Positions 27,452 to 34,153 of a stretch of DNA of 64,000 nt are shown here, in pieces. The notes below the pieces were generated by a model. The model did no database searches and was not told the DNA's origin. It saw nothing but the letters and a program-made list of their open reading frames with translations. Numbering within the stretch: the first letter of the stretch is position 1; every line of letters begins with the position of its first letter. This stretch comes from Mucilaginibacter yixingensis. Lineage in GTDB: Bacteria > Bacteroidota > Bacteroidia > Sphingobacteriales > Sphingobacteriaceae. The position numbers and the translations under genes are program-made. Location: positions 3,596,001 to 3,660,000 of the forward strand of contig NZ_CP160205.1 of the NCBI RefSeq assembly GCF_041080815.1. The letters are read 5' to 3'.

Positions 27452-28111
27452 ATGTGCGCACAAATTCACGACACGAGTCACATCACCTACGAGGGCCTGC
27501 TTGCAGGTAACGAGCAATTTGTTCAGGACGCCCTGAAACTCGATCCGCAATATTTTGAAAAACTGGCCAACGGCCAAAAACCACCTATACTGTGGATTGG
27601 CTGCGCCGATAGCCGCGTACCTGCCAACCAGATTACCAACACCGCCCCGGGCGAGATCTTTGTTCACCGCAACATTGCCAACATGGTGATCCACACGGAT
27701 ATGAACATGCTGAGCGTGCTTGACTATGCCGTAAACGTACTGGAAGTAAAACACGTAATAGTAACCGGTCATTACGGTTGCGGTGGCGTTATTGCCGCTA
27801 TGGGCAACCAACAGTTCGGACTGATTGATAACTGGCTGCGCCACATTAAAGACGTTTACCGTTTGCACACCGATGAACTGGACGCCATTAGCAACGAAGC
27901 CGAGCGCGCCAGTCGCCTGGTTGAGCTAAACGTAATTGAAAACGTGAATAATCTTTGCAAAACCACCATTGTACAAAATGCATGGAACAATGGCCGTAAC
28001 CTGAGTGTACACGGTTGGGTATACAGCCTTTCAAGCGGTAAAATAACCGACCTGAAGGTAAGCCACACCAACAACGGCGATTTGAGCGATGTGTTTAAGC
28101 TGCAAAAGTAG
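27452..28111 (+). CDS. Beta-carbonic anhydrase, copy 2
   Basis: A 219-residue beta-carbonic anhydrase. Zinc ligands are C51, H107 and C110 with the D53-R55 pair (CADSR). It is closely related to copy 1 at 25171: long stretches such as FVHRNIAN, LSVLDYAVNVL and CKTTIVQNAW are shared, so the two probably arose by local duplication. It lacks the extra N-terminal 20 residues of copy 1. ATG at 27452 is chosen over a longer frame that overlaps the DUF1275 end. It follows the DUF1275 gene by 13 bases, which may tie the two in function. Confidence 0.95.
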   Translation: MCAQIHDTSHITYEGLLAGNEQFVQDALKLDPQYFEKLANGQKPPILWIGCADSRVPANQITNTAPGEIFVHRNIANMVIHTDMNMLSVLDYAVNVLEVKHVIVTGHYGCGGVIAAMGNQQFGLIDNWLRHIKDVYRLHTDELDAISNEAERASRLVELNVIENVNNLCKTTIVQNAWNNGRNLSVHGWVYSLSSGKITDLKVSHTNNGDLSDVFKLQK

Positions 28112-28126
28112 TTTGAGCATTTAAAT

Positions 28127-28169
28127 AAAAAGAGCAAAGCCGCGGGAAACCCGCGGCTTTGCTCTTTTT
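28127..28169. terminator. Strong bidirectional terminator after carbonic anhydrase copy 2
   Basis: A perfect 20-bp stem (28127-28146 with 28150-28169) around AAA, with A5 before and T5 at the end. It can end transcription in both directions. Confidence 0.92.
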
Positions 28170-28178
28170 ATAGCATTA

Positions 28179-28274
28179 CGTCATTGCGAGGCACGAAGCA
28201 ATCTCTGTACAGGACAAACTGAGGTGCAAATCCGCCAAGCATATGCAGAGATTGCTTCGTGCCTCGCAATGACG
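28179..28274. repeat. REP-like inverted repeat (CGTCATTGCGAGG family)
   Basis: Arms 28179-28206 and 28247-28274 are long complements carrying CGAGGCACGAAGCAATCTCT, separated by about 40 bases. It lies between convergent carbonic anhydrase and pruA genes. Confidence 0.85.
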
Positions 28275-28305
28275 TGATTTTATTACTTGTGTTACTTAAT
28301 AATAC

Positions 28306-29940
28306 TTACTCCTCCCCCAAAAACGGATACTTATAGTCCTTCGGCGGGTCAAATGTTTCCTTAATGGTTCTTGGTGATACCCAGCGCAACAGGTTAATCA
28401 TAGAGCCGGCCTTGTCGTTAGTACCCGAGCCCCTGGCACCGCCAAACGGCTGCTGACCTACCACTGCGCCGGTAGGCTTATCATTTATGTAAAAGTTACC
28501 GGCAGCATTTCTAAGCCTTTGGGTAGCCTCGGCAACTGCATAACGATCTTGCGAAATGATAGAGCCTGTGAGCGCATAAATCGATGTCTTATCAACAATG
28601 TCGATGATCTGGCTAAACTGATCGTCCTCGTAAACATAAACCGTCAGAACCGGGCCGAAAAGTTCTTCGCACATAGTTACATAATACGGGTCATTTACTT
28701 TGAGTACCGTCGGCTCAATGAACCAGCCTTTGCTTTTATCATAATTGCCACCGGCAACCAGTTCTACGCTGCTGTCGGCCTTGGCAGCGTCTATATATTT
28801 GACCAGCTTATCAAACGACACCTCGCTGATCACGGCATTAATAAAATTGCCGAAATCTTCTACCGGGCCCATCTTGATCTCGGCCAGATCACGTTGCATG
28901 TTTGCTTTTACCTGCGGCCAAAGTGACGCTGGTATATAAGCCCTTGAAGCAGCCGAACATTTCTGTCCCTGGTACTCAAACGCACCGCGTACCAATGCGG
29001 TACTTACCACAGCAGCCTGTGCGCTCGGATGTACCAGCACGAAATCTTTACCACCGGTTTCGCCCACAATGCGCGGGTAAGTTTTGTACTTATGAATATT
29101 GGCGCCAATGGTTTGCCAGATATGCTGAAACACTTTGGTTGAACCTGTGAAATGAATCCCGGCAAAATCAGGATGATTAAAAACCACATCGCCAACGGCA
29201 GGGCCATCGGCATAAATCAGGTTGATAACACCCGGAGGGACACCAGCCTCCATAAATACTTCCATCAGCACGTTGGCAGCATAAATCTGTGTATCGGCAG
29301 GCTTCCACACTACTACGTTGCCCATCATGGCCACACAAGTGGGCAGGTTACCGGCAATAGCGGTAAAGTTGAAAGGCGTCAATGCAAATACAAAACCTTC
29401 CAGTGGGCGCTGCTCCACGCGGTTCCAGGCGCCGCGTGGTGAGATGGGCGGCTGTTGTGCATAGATCTCGGTCATGTAATGCACATTAAAGCGCAAGAAG
29501 TCTATCAGCTCACAAGCAGAATCAATTTCGGCCTGGTAAGCGTTTTTTGATTGCCCCAGCATGGTTGCAGCGTTCACCTTAGCACGGTAGGGACCGGCCA
29601 GCAGGTCGGCAGCTTTTAAAAATATGGCTGCTCGCTGCTCCCATGGCAGGTTTTCCCAGTCGGACTTGGCAGCAAGGGCAGCGTTAATGGCAGCGTTTAT
29701 CTCTTTGGTATGACCAATATGGTAGGTAGCCAGCAAGTGCTGATGATCATGCGGCGGGCGCACCTCGCCGGTTTTTCCTGTACGAACGGCCTGGCCACCA
29801 ATATACATGGGAATATCTAACTGTTTGGAACGGGCATCGGCCAGGGCAGCTTTCAGCGCGGCGCGCTCAGCACTACCGGGGGCGTAGCCTAAAACGGGCT
29901 CGTTCTGCGGCTGCGGCGCATTAAAAAATCCTTTGAGCAT
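28306..29940 (-). CDS. pruA: 1-pyrroline-5-carboxylate dehydrogenase
   Basis: A 544-residue aldehyde dehydrogenase of the P5CDH class. The catalytic cysteine is in GQKCSAASRAY and the general base in VGETGGKDF; the end has PFGGARGSGTNDKAG. It oxidises glutamate semialdehyde (from proline) to glutamate with NAD. Length matches the stand-alone (not PutA-fused) form. A proline dehydrogenase is not in the window. Confidence 0.96.
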   Translation of the reverse strand: MLKGFFNAPQPQNEPVLGYAPGSAERAALKAALADARSKQLDIPMYIGGQAVRTGKTGEVRPPHDHQHLLATYHIGHTKEINAAINAALAAKSDWENLPWEQRAAIFLKAADLLAGPYRAKVNAATMLGQSKNAYQAEIDSACELIDFLRFNVHYMTEIYAQQPPISPRGAWNRVEQRPLEGFVFALTPFNFTAIAGNLPTCVAMMGNVVVWKPADTQIYAANVLMEVFMEAGVPPGVINLIYADGPAVGDVVFNHPDFAGIHFTGSTKVFQHIWQTIGANIHKYKTYPRIVGETGGKDFVLVHPSAQAAVVSTALVRGAFEYQGQKCSAASRAYIPASLWPQVKANMQRDLAEIKMGPVEDFGNFINAVISEVSFDKLVKYIDAAKADSSVELVAGGNYDKSKGWFIEPTVLKVNDPYYVTMCEELFGPVLTVYVYEDDQFSQIIDIVDKTSIYALTGSIISQDRYAVAEATQRLRNAAGNFYINDKPTGAVVGQQPFGGARGSGTNDKAGSMINLLRWVSPRTIKETFDPPKDYKYPFLGEE

Positions 29941-30003
29941 AAATCTAAGTTTGTTGAGTGAACCTAAAGATAACTCCTTTTAAGATATTAAGACACTGTT
30001 TTT

Positions 30004-30075
30004 AGATTTGAGACGTGAGATACAAATAAAAAAGACGCGGACTCCTTTATGAAAAGAATCTCACGTCTTAAATCT
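30004..30075. repeat. Inverted repeat upstream of pruA
   Basis: Arms 30004-30021 and 30058-30075 (18 nt) are complementary with one mismatch. The words (AGACGTGAGAT) differ from the REP-like family. It lies between the pruA start and the end of the TonB-C-like gene, both on the minus strand. Confidence 0.7.
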
Positions 30076-30087
30076 AATATCTCATAC

Positions 30088-30582
30088 CTAGTTCTTGGCA
30101 AGGGCCGTTTTTGCGCCGGCTCCCATAAACATTACCGGGCATACAAAGCTTTCGCGCACGGTGCTGCCATTCTGCTGGGCGGGCGTCCATTTAGGTGCCT
30201 TTTCAAATACAGCAATAATTTGTTTACGCATTGCATCACTCAGCATTTTGCTCCGAATTTTGGCTTTGCTGATGTTACCTTCCTTATCTACCCAAAAATA
30301 TACGTACACCACTTTGCCGGGCACGCAGCTGGCATCGGGCGTAACGTTAGTGAGGATATATTTATAAAATTGATCTACCCCGCCCGGATATTGGGCGCTA
30401 TTGGCATCGGCCATCATCAACTCTTTAGGCACAATGGGGGCTTTATTGTCCGTGACGTTTTGTTGGGCTCCTGCGGTTTTAAACAAACCGGTCAAGGCTA
30501 AAGTGACAATGAAAAGGCTCAGGCTTTTGTGAGCAGGCCAGGTTTTGCAGAACATCCGGCCCCGTTCTAAAACTTCAATCAT
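30088..30582 (-). CDS. TonB C-terminal domain protein (exported)
   Basis: A 164-residue protein with a hydrophobic N-terminal segment (about 22-40) and a TonB-C-like domain (about 60-155): YPGGVDQFYKYILTNV, VVYVYFWVDKEGNISKAKIR and FEKAPKWTPAQQNG. The Pro-rich linker typical of energy-transducing TonB is absent. A near-consensus Shine-Dalgarno (AAAGGAGGT, 30594-30586) sits 3 bases from the ATG at 30582, which supports that start over M10. Its role is unknown; such proteins are common in Bacteroidota. Confidence 0.78.
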   Translation of the reverse strand: MIEVLERGRMFCKTWPAHKSLSLFIVTLALTGLFKTAGAQQNVTDNKAPIVPKELMMADANSAQYPGGVDQFYKYILTNVTPDASCVPGKVVYVYFWVDKEGNISKAKIRSKMLSDAMRKQIIAVFEKAPKWTPAQQNGSTVRESFVCPVMFMGAGAKTALAKN

Positions 30583-30702
30583 GTTACCTCCTTTGGCGTT
30601 TACACGCCCGATAAATGAACTACCTATTAAAGTTAAGGAAAAATATTTTACTGTAACAAATAAATTACAGATGAAAATACAGATTGTTTTAGGGGGAGAA
30701 GA

Positions 30703-30994
30703 TTACCGTTTAAATTTTTTGGAAGGACCACGACTGGTGTGAAAAACAGCATACACAACCACCTCATTTTCCATCACCTCGAACACCAATACATAAGGGA
30801 AAGTATGAAAAACGATGTGACGAAAATTATCTTTAATGCGAGCATACCGTTCTGGATGTGCCTCAATTTTATCAAAACAGCGATCCAGTTCATTCAAAAA
30901 CAAACCACCCAAGCCTTCGCGCTGCTCTTCATACCATTGATAGGCTTGTTGAGCCATTTTTAATAGCTCGTGGCTTAACAACTAAACGGTACAT
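30703..30994 (-). pseudogene. ParE/RelE-family toxin gene broken by a one-base frameshift
   Basis: The ATG at 30994-30992 overlaps the antitoxin stop (TAATG), the usual layout of a toxin-antitoxin pair, and reads MYRLVVKPRAIK. It then loses frame at a run of five A (30961-30957). Removing one A joins it to the ParE-like part: MAQQAYQWYEEQREGLGGLF, then FRHIVFHTFPYVLVFEV and VYAVFHTSRGP. So about 105 residues are expected for the intact toxin. As written, only a fragment from a TTG at 30981 (92 residues) or none would be made. ParE/RelE toxins poison gyrase or cut mRNA; which applies is not certain. The break may be real inactivation, phase variation or a sequencing slip. Confidence 0.75.
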
Positions 30995-31233
30995 TAAAAA
31001 TTACGATGACCTTTTATGATCTCGCGAGCTTCTTGGCGGGTATAGGATTTGCTTTGGCCACTTATATGAGATTGGCGCTCTTCGGCAAGTAGTTGAACTT
31101 GTTCTTCGGTCAGTATCAAAGACTGCTCCTCAGCAATGTCTTTTTCTAAGAGTATATATAACGCTTCCACCTTACTCTCATCAGCATCTGCCAAATAAGA
31201 AATCAATTTTTGTCGTGTGGATAACGTCGCCAT
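30994..31233 (-). CDS. Antitoxin of the ParE/RelE-type pair
   Basis: A 79-residue protein (ATG at 31233; the longer frame adds 19 unlikely residues). It has a helix-rich N half (STRQKLISYLADADESKVEALYILLE) and a C-terminal segment (LAEERQSHISGQSKSYTRQEAREIIK) typical of small addiction-module antitoxins. Its stop overlaps the toxin ATG, which implies coupled translation. It would bind the toxin and probably repress its own promoter. The family is recognised by type and position, not by a named domain. Confidence 0.75.
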   Translation of the reverse strand: MATLSTRQKLISYLADADESKVEALYILLEKDIAEEQSLILTEEQVQLLAEERQSHISGQSKSYTRQEAREIIKGHRNF

Positions 31234-31451
31234 ACACAAATTTAATGTTTTAGGCAAGCAATAACAAGAGTAAATGATTGTTTCAAACAACGAATTCGTA
31301 TACTTTTATATACACACAACAGTATCAAAACTTTTAAAAATCGCCACAATACATACTTTTAAGTAAGTATTTATAGCATAACTACCCCTATCCATTAAAC
31401 CATTGGCGTTGTTTTTGTCTATTCTATATACAGAATACAAACATATTAGCC

Positions 31452-31607
31452 ATGAAAAAGTACCTAATAAAAATGATAACACTGATGGCATTTACTTCGG
31501 TGTTATTGTCAAGCTGTTCGGTAGAGTATCGCGAAAGGCATCGTCGTCATGATGATGGCCACGATCATAACCGCGATCATCATTATTACCAAAACTACCA
31601 TCAATAA
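31452..31607 (+). CDS. Small His-rich lipoprotein
   Basis: A 51-residue protein: lipoprotein signal with lipobox VLLSSC, then a tail rich in His, Arg and Asp (ERHRRHDDGHDHNRDHH). The signal sequence is convincing and the gene is followed 24 bases later by a second small His-rich exported protein. The tail could bind metal ions such as zinc, copper or nickel, but that is inferred from composition only. Confidence 0.7.
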   Translation: MKKYLIKMITLMAFTSVLLSSCSVEYRERHRRHDDGHDHNRDHHYYQNYHQ

Positions 31608-31631
31608 CTATCAACTTAAAACATACCCACT

Positions 31632-31844
31632 ATGAAAATTCTAAAAGTAGTATTAATAGCAATTGTTACCGCCATTACCTTCAGCACGGCCGAAGCGCAG
31701 GTGAGTATACACGCACGCATAGGTGCACGCCCGGTACATCGTCGTACAGTGGTAGTCCACAGAGTTTACCATCGCCCGGTTTACAGGCATCATTACTATC
31801 ATCATCCATACCGCCGTATGGCTTACCATCGTTACCATCATTAA
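31632..31844 (+). CDS. Small His/Arg-rich exported protein
   Basis: A 70-residue protein: signal peptide (about 1-22, ending AEAQ) and a tail of repeated HR, HH and YH pairs (for example VYHRPVYRHHYYHHPYRR). It follows the His-rich lipoprotein and is probably co-transcribed. No domain is recognised. A metal or nucleic-acid binding role is possible but not shown. A hairpin terminator follows at 31864-31898. Confidence 0.7.
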   Translation: MKILKVVLIAIVTAITFSTAEAQVSIHARIGARPVHRRTVVVHRVYHRPVYRHHYYHHPYRRMAYHRYHH

Positions 31845-31863
31845 TCAACGATTAAGTGATGAG

Positions 31864-31898
31864 CAAAAGCTCTTCCATAGCGGAGGGCTTTTGTTTTT
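31864..31898 (+). terminator. Terminator after the small His-rich genes
   Basis: CAAAAGC (31864-31870) pairs with GCTTTTG (31887-31893) with an extra GGAGG/TCTTCC part, followed by T5. Confidence 0.75.
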
Positions 31899-31942
31899 CC
31901 GGCCTTTCCACTTTTACCTTTCGGCTTTCGGCTTCAAAAATT

Positions 31943-31950
31943 TACTTTTG
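31943..31950 (+). promoter_or_regulatory. -7 promoter element of the acyl-CoA synthetase gene
   Basis: TACTTTTG, identical to the rpsL and tRNA-Ser -7 boxes, ends 28 bases before the ATG at 31979. A weak TTTC stands near the -33 position. Confidence 0.5.
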
Positions 31951-31978
31951 TTAATCAGACTATTACACCCCTTGTTAA

Positions 31979-33892
31979 ATGAAGCCACCTGTAGCATCGC
32001 ATACCGTACCGCAGTTTATTCGTAATACCGTTACACACATCCATCCTGAAAGTCATCCGTTTCTGCGCCACAAAGTTGGCGACAACTGGGAGGAGATCAC
32101 TTACGGACAAGCCCTTGCCAAAATTGACGCCATTTCTGCCTGGATGCTGGAAACCGGCATAAAAAAAGGCGACCGCCTGGGATTGATGATCGAAAACGGC
32201 CCCGAGTATGTTTACTACGATCAGGCCCTGCAACAAGTTGGCGCCATTAATACCTCCATCTACCCTACTCTTTCTGAAGCTGAGGTAGAATATATTCTGA
32301 ATGACTCAGGCCTGAAAACCATTCTGGTAGGCAACCCTTTCCTGCTGCGTAAAGTGGTAAAGGTTGCCAATAACTGCCCGGCCCTGATCCGTATTATCCC
32401 CGTATTTGAGGACTACGAAAAATATACCGCCAAAGCTCACCTGAATGCCGGCGTACTGAGCCTGGCCGAGGTTATTGCCGAGGGCGAAGCCATATTACCG
32501 CAATTTAAAGGTGCCATTGCTGCTGCCCGTGAAGCTATCTTGCCGTCAGATTTATCATGTTTGATCTATACCTCAGGCACCACAGGCACGCCAAAAGGGG
32601 TAATGCTATCGCACTATAACTTAACAGAAAATGTTAACCGCAGCCTGGACCAGATTCCGGTTGTTGAGCATACCGATGTTTTCCTGTCATTTCTGCCCCT
32701 CTCGCACGTGTTTGAGCGCACGGCTACCTATCACATCTGCCTTTCTATGGGCTGCCAGATAGCGTTTGCCCAAAGCCTTGACCTACTGGCCCGCAATATG
32801 GGCGAAGTACGCCCTACCGTAATGAACTGCGTGCCACGCTTGCTGGAGCGTATTCATGACCGGGCCATGAAGAATGGCACCAGCGCCGGTGGCGTGAAAA
32901 GCAAGATTTTCCTTTGGGCATTAGCCACAGGAAAAAAACACCGCGAAACGCTGGAAGCGGGTAAGAAACCAGGCGTATTGCTAGAGCAGAAATTTAAGCT
33001 GGCCGACAAACTGGTGTTCAGTAAGATTAAAGAGCGTACGGGTGGCCGACTGAAATTCATGATCTCGGGCGGTGGCGCGTTGCCTAAAAACATCGGTGAG
33101 TTTTTTGGCGATCTGGGTATCAAGATTCTGGAAGGCTTTGGCTTGACCGAGACTTCGCCGGTAATGGCTTGCACCGAGTATCACCGCCAGGTTTATGGCA
33201 CTGTGGGCCGTATTATTCCGGGTGTTGAAGTGGCGATACAAAATGTAGATACCAAACAGATCTATACCGTGCAAACGCATGAGAGTTTCAAGGAGGATTT
33301 CCAATCTGAAGAGGGCGAGATCATCACCCGTGGCCACTGCGTAATGAAAGGTTACTGGAACAAACCCGAAGAAACTGCCAACGTGATTGACGAGCATGGC
33401 TGGTTACACACTGGCGATATCGGTCGCTTTTTTAAGGGCAACCTGCAAATTACAGACCGTCTGAAAAACATGCTGGTGAACGCCTATGGCAAAAATATTT
33501 ATCCAACTCCGGTAGAGAACACTTACCTGAAAAGCCATAAAATTGAAGGGGTATTTTTAATTGGCGATAAGCGCGAATACATTACCGCCATCATCATTCC
33601 GGCTAAAGAACTGCTGCAGGAAACTTTTAACCTGAATGCAGCCTGGTTTGAAAAGCCTGATGTTTTTGTTGATGAGAAAGAGATCATCGACTGGTTGGGA
33701 CAAGACATTCGTAAGCTGAGCAACGAGCTGGCTAAGTTTGAGCGGATCAAAAACTTCAAGGTAAAACGCAATCCTTTCAGCATGGACGAAGGCGAGATTA
33801 CCCCTACCATGAAACCAAAACGCAAAGTGATTGAAAAGAAATATGCCGCCGCTATTGATGAGTTGTATTTGCAGGCAGTGGATGCGGATTAG
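31979..33892 (+). CDS. Long-chain acyl-CoA synthetase (AMP-forming)
   Basis: A 637-residue ANL-family enzyme. The AMP-binding motif is LIYTSGTTGTPKGVMLSH, then EGFGLTETSPV, and the hinge DIGRFFKGNLQITDRLK. It activates fatty acids to acyl-CoA for breakdown or lipid synthesis. Length fits the FadD15-like bacterial group, which has a cap around residues 300-380. It stands alone, followed by a terminator at 33938-33964. Confidence 0.92.
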   Translation: MKPPVASHTVPQFIRNTVTHIHPESHPFLRHKVGDNWEEITYGQALAKIDAISAWMLETGIKKGDRLGLMIENGPEYVYYDQALQQVGAINTSIYPTLSEAEVEYILNDSGLKTILVGNPFLLRKVVKVANNCPALIRIIPVFEDYEKYTAKAHLNAGVLSLAEVIAEGEAILPQFKGAIAAAREAILPSDLSCLIYTSGTTGTPKGVMLSHYNLTENVNRSLDQIPVVEHTDVFLSFLPLSHVFERTATYHICLSMGCQIAFAQSLDLLARNMGEVRPTVMNCVPRLLERIHDRAMKNGTSAGGVKSKIFLWALATGKKHRETLEAGKKPGVLLEQKFKLADKLVFSKIKERTGGRLKFMISGGGALPKNIGEFFGDLGIKILEGFGLTETSPVMACTEYHRQVYGTVGRIIPGVEVAIQNVDTKQIYTVQTHESFKEDFQSEEGEIITRGHCVMKGYWNKPEETANVIDEHGWLHTGDIGRFFKGNLQITDRLKNMLVNAYGKNIYPTPVENTYLKSHKIEGVFLIGDKREYITAIIIPAKELLQETFNLNAAWFEKPDVFVDEKEIIDWLGQDIRKLSNELAKFERIKNFKVKRNPFSMDEGEITPTMKPKRKVIEKKYAAAIDELYLQAVDAD

Positions 33893-33937
33893 TGAATGGA
33901 GAGTAGAGAAAGAGATATCCTGTCTTTTGATATACGT

Positions 33938-33964
33938 AGAGCCACATATTTGTGGCTCTTTTTG
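33938..33964 (+). terminator. Terminator after the acyl-CoA synthetase gene
   Basis: AGAGCCACA (33938-33946) pairs with TGTGGCTCT (33951-33959) around TATT and is followed by T-rich sequence. Confidence 0.88.
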
Positions 33965-33984
33965 TTTTAAGCCTGCTCCCAATT

Positions 33985-34084
33985 TGTCATTGCGAGGAAC
34001 GAAGCAATCTCGTCGCACGTGTAACTAACCTGCAAGTCCGACTATCCTCCGAGGAGATTGCTTCGTTCCTTACAGCAATGACAT
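33985..34084. repeat. REP-like inverted repeat (TCATTGCGAGGAACGAAGC family)
   Basis: Arms about 33985-34011 and 34053-34084 are complementary with a small bulge (TTACAG in the right arm). It stands between two terminators of convergent genes. Confidence 0.82.
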
Positions 34085-34088
34085 AAAG

Positions 34089-34118
34089 AAAAAAAAGAGC
34101 CGCAATATATGCGGCTCT
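34089..34118 (-). terminator. Terminator of the phosphoesterase gene
   Basis: AGAGCCGCA (34096-34104) pairs with TGCGGCTCT (34110-34118). On the minus strand the stem is followed by T8. Confidence 0.88.
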
Positions 34119-34153
34119 GCAATAACTAACCTTCAATCTCTATTCTTTAACAC

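Noticed and set aside
27362..27868. Antisense frame opposite carbonic anhydrase copy 2
   Set aside because: It resembles the antisense frame opposite copy 1 only because the two genes are paralogues.
31306..31491. Minus-strand 61-codon frame
   Set aside because: It overlaps the His-rich lipoprotein region and lacks a start signal or homologous look; treated as chance.
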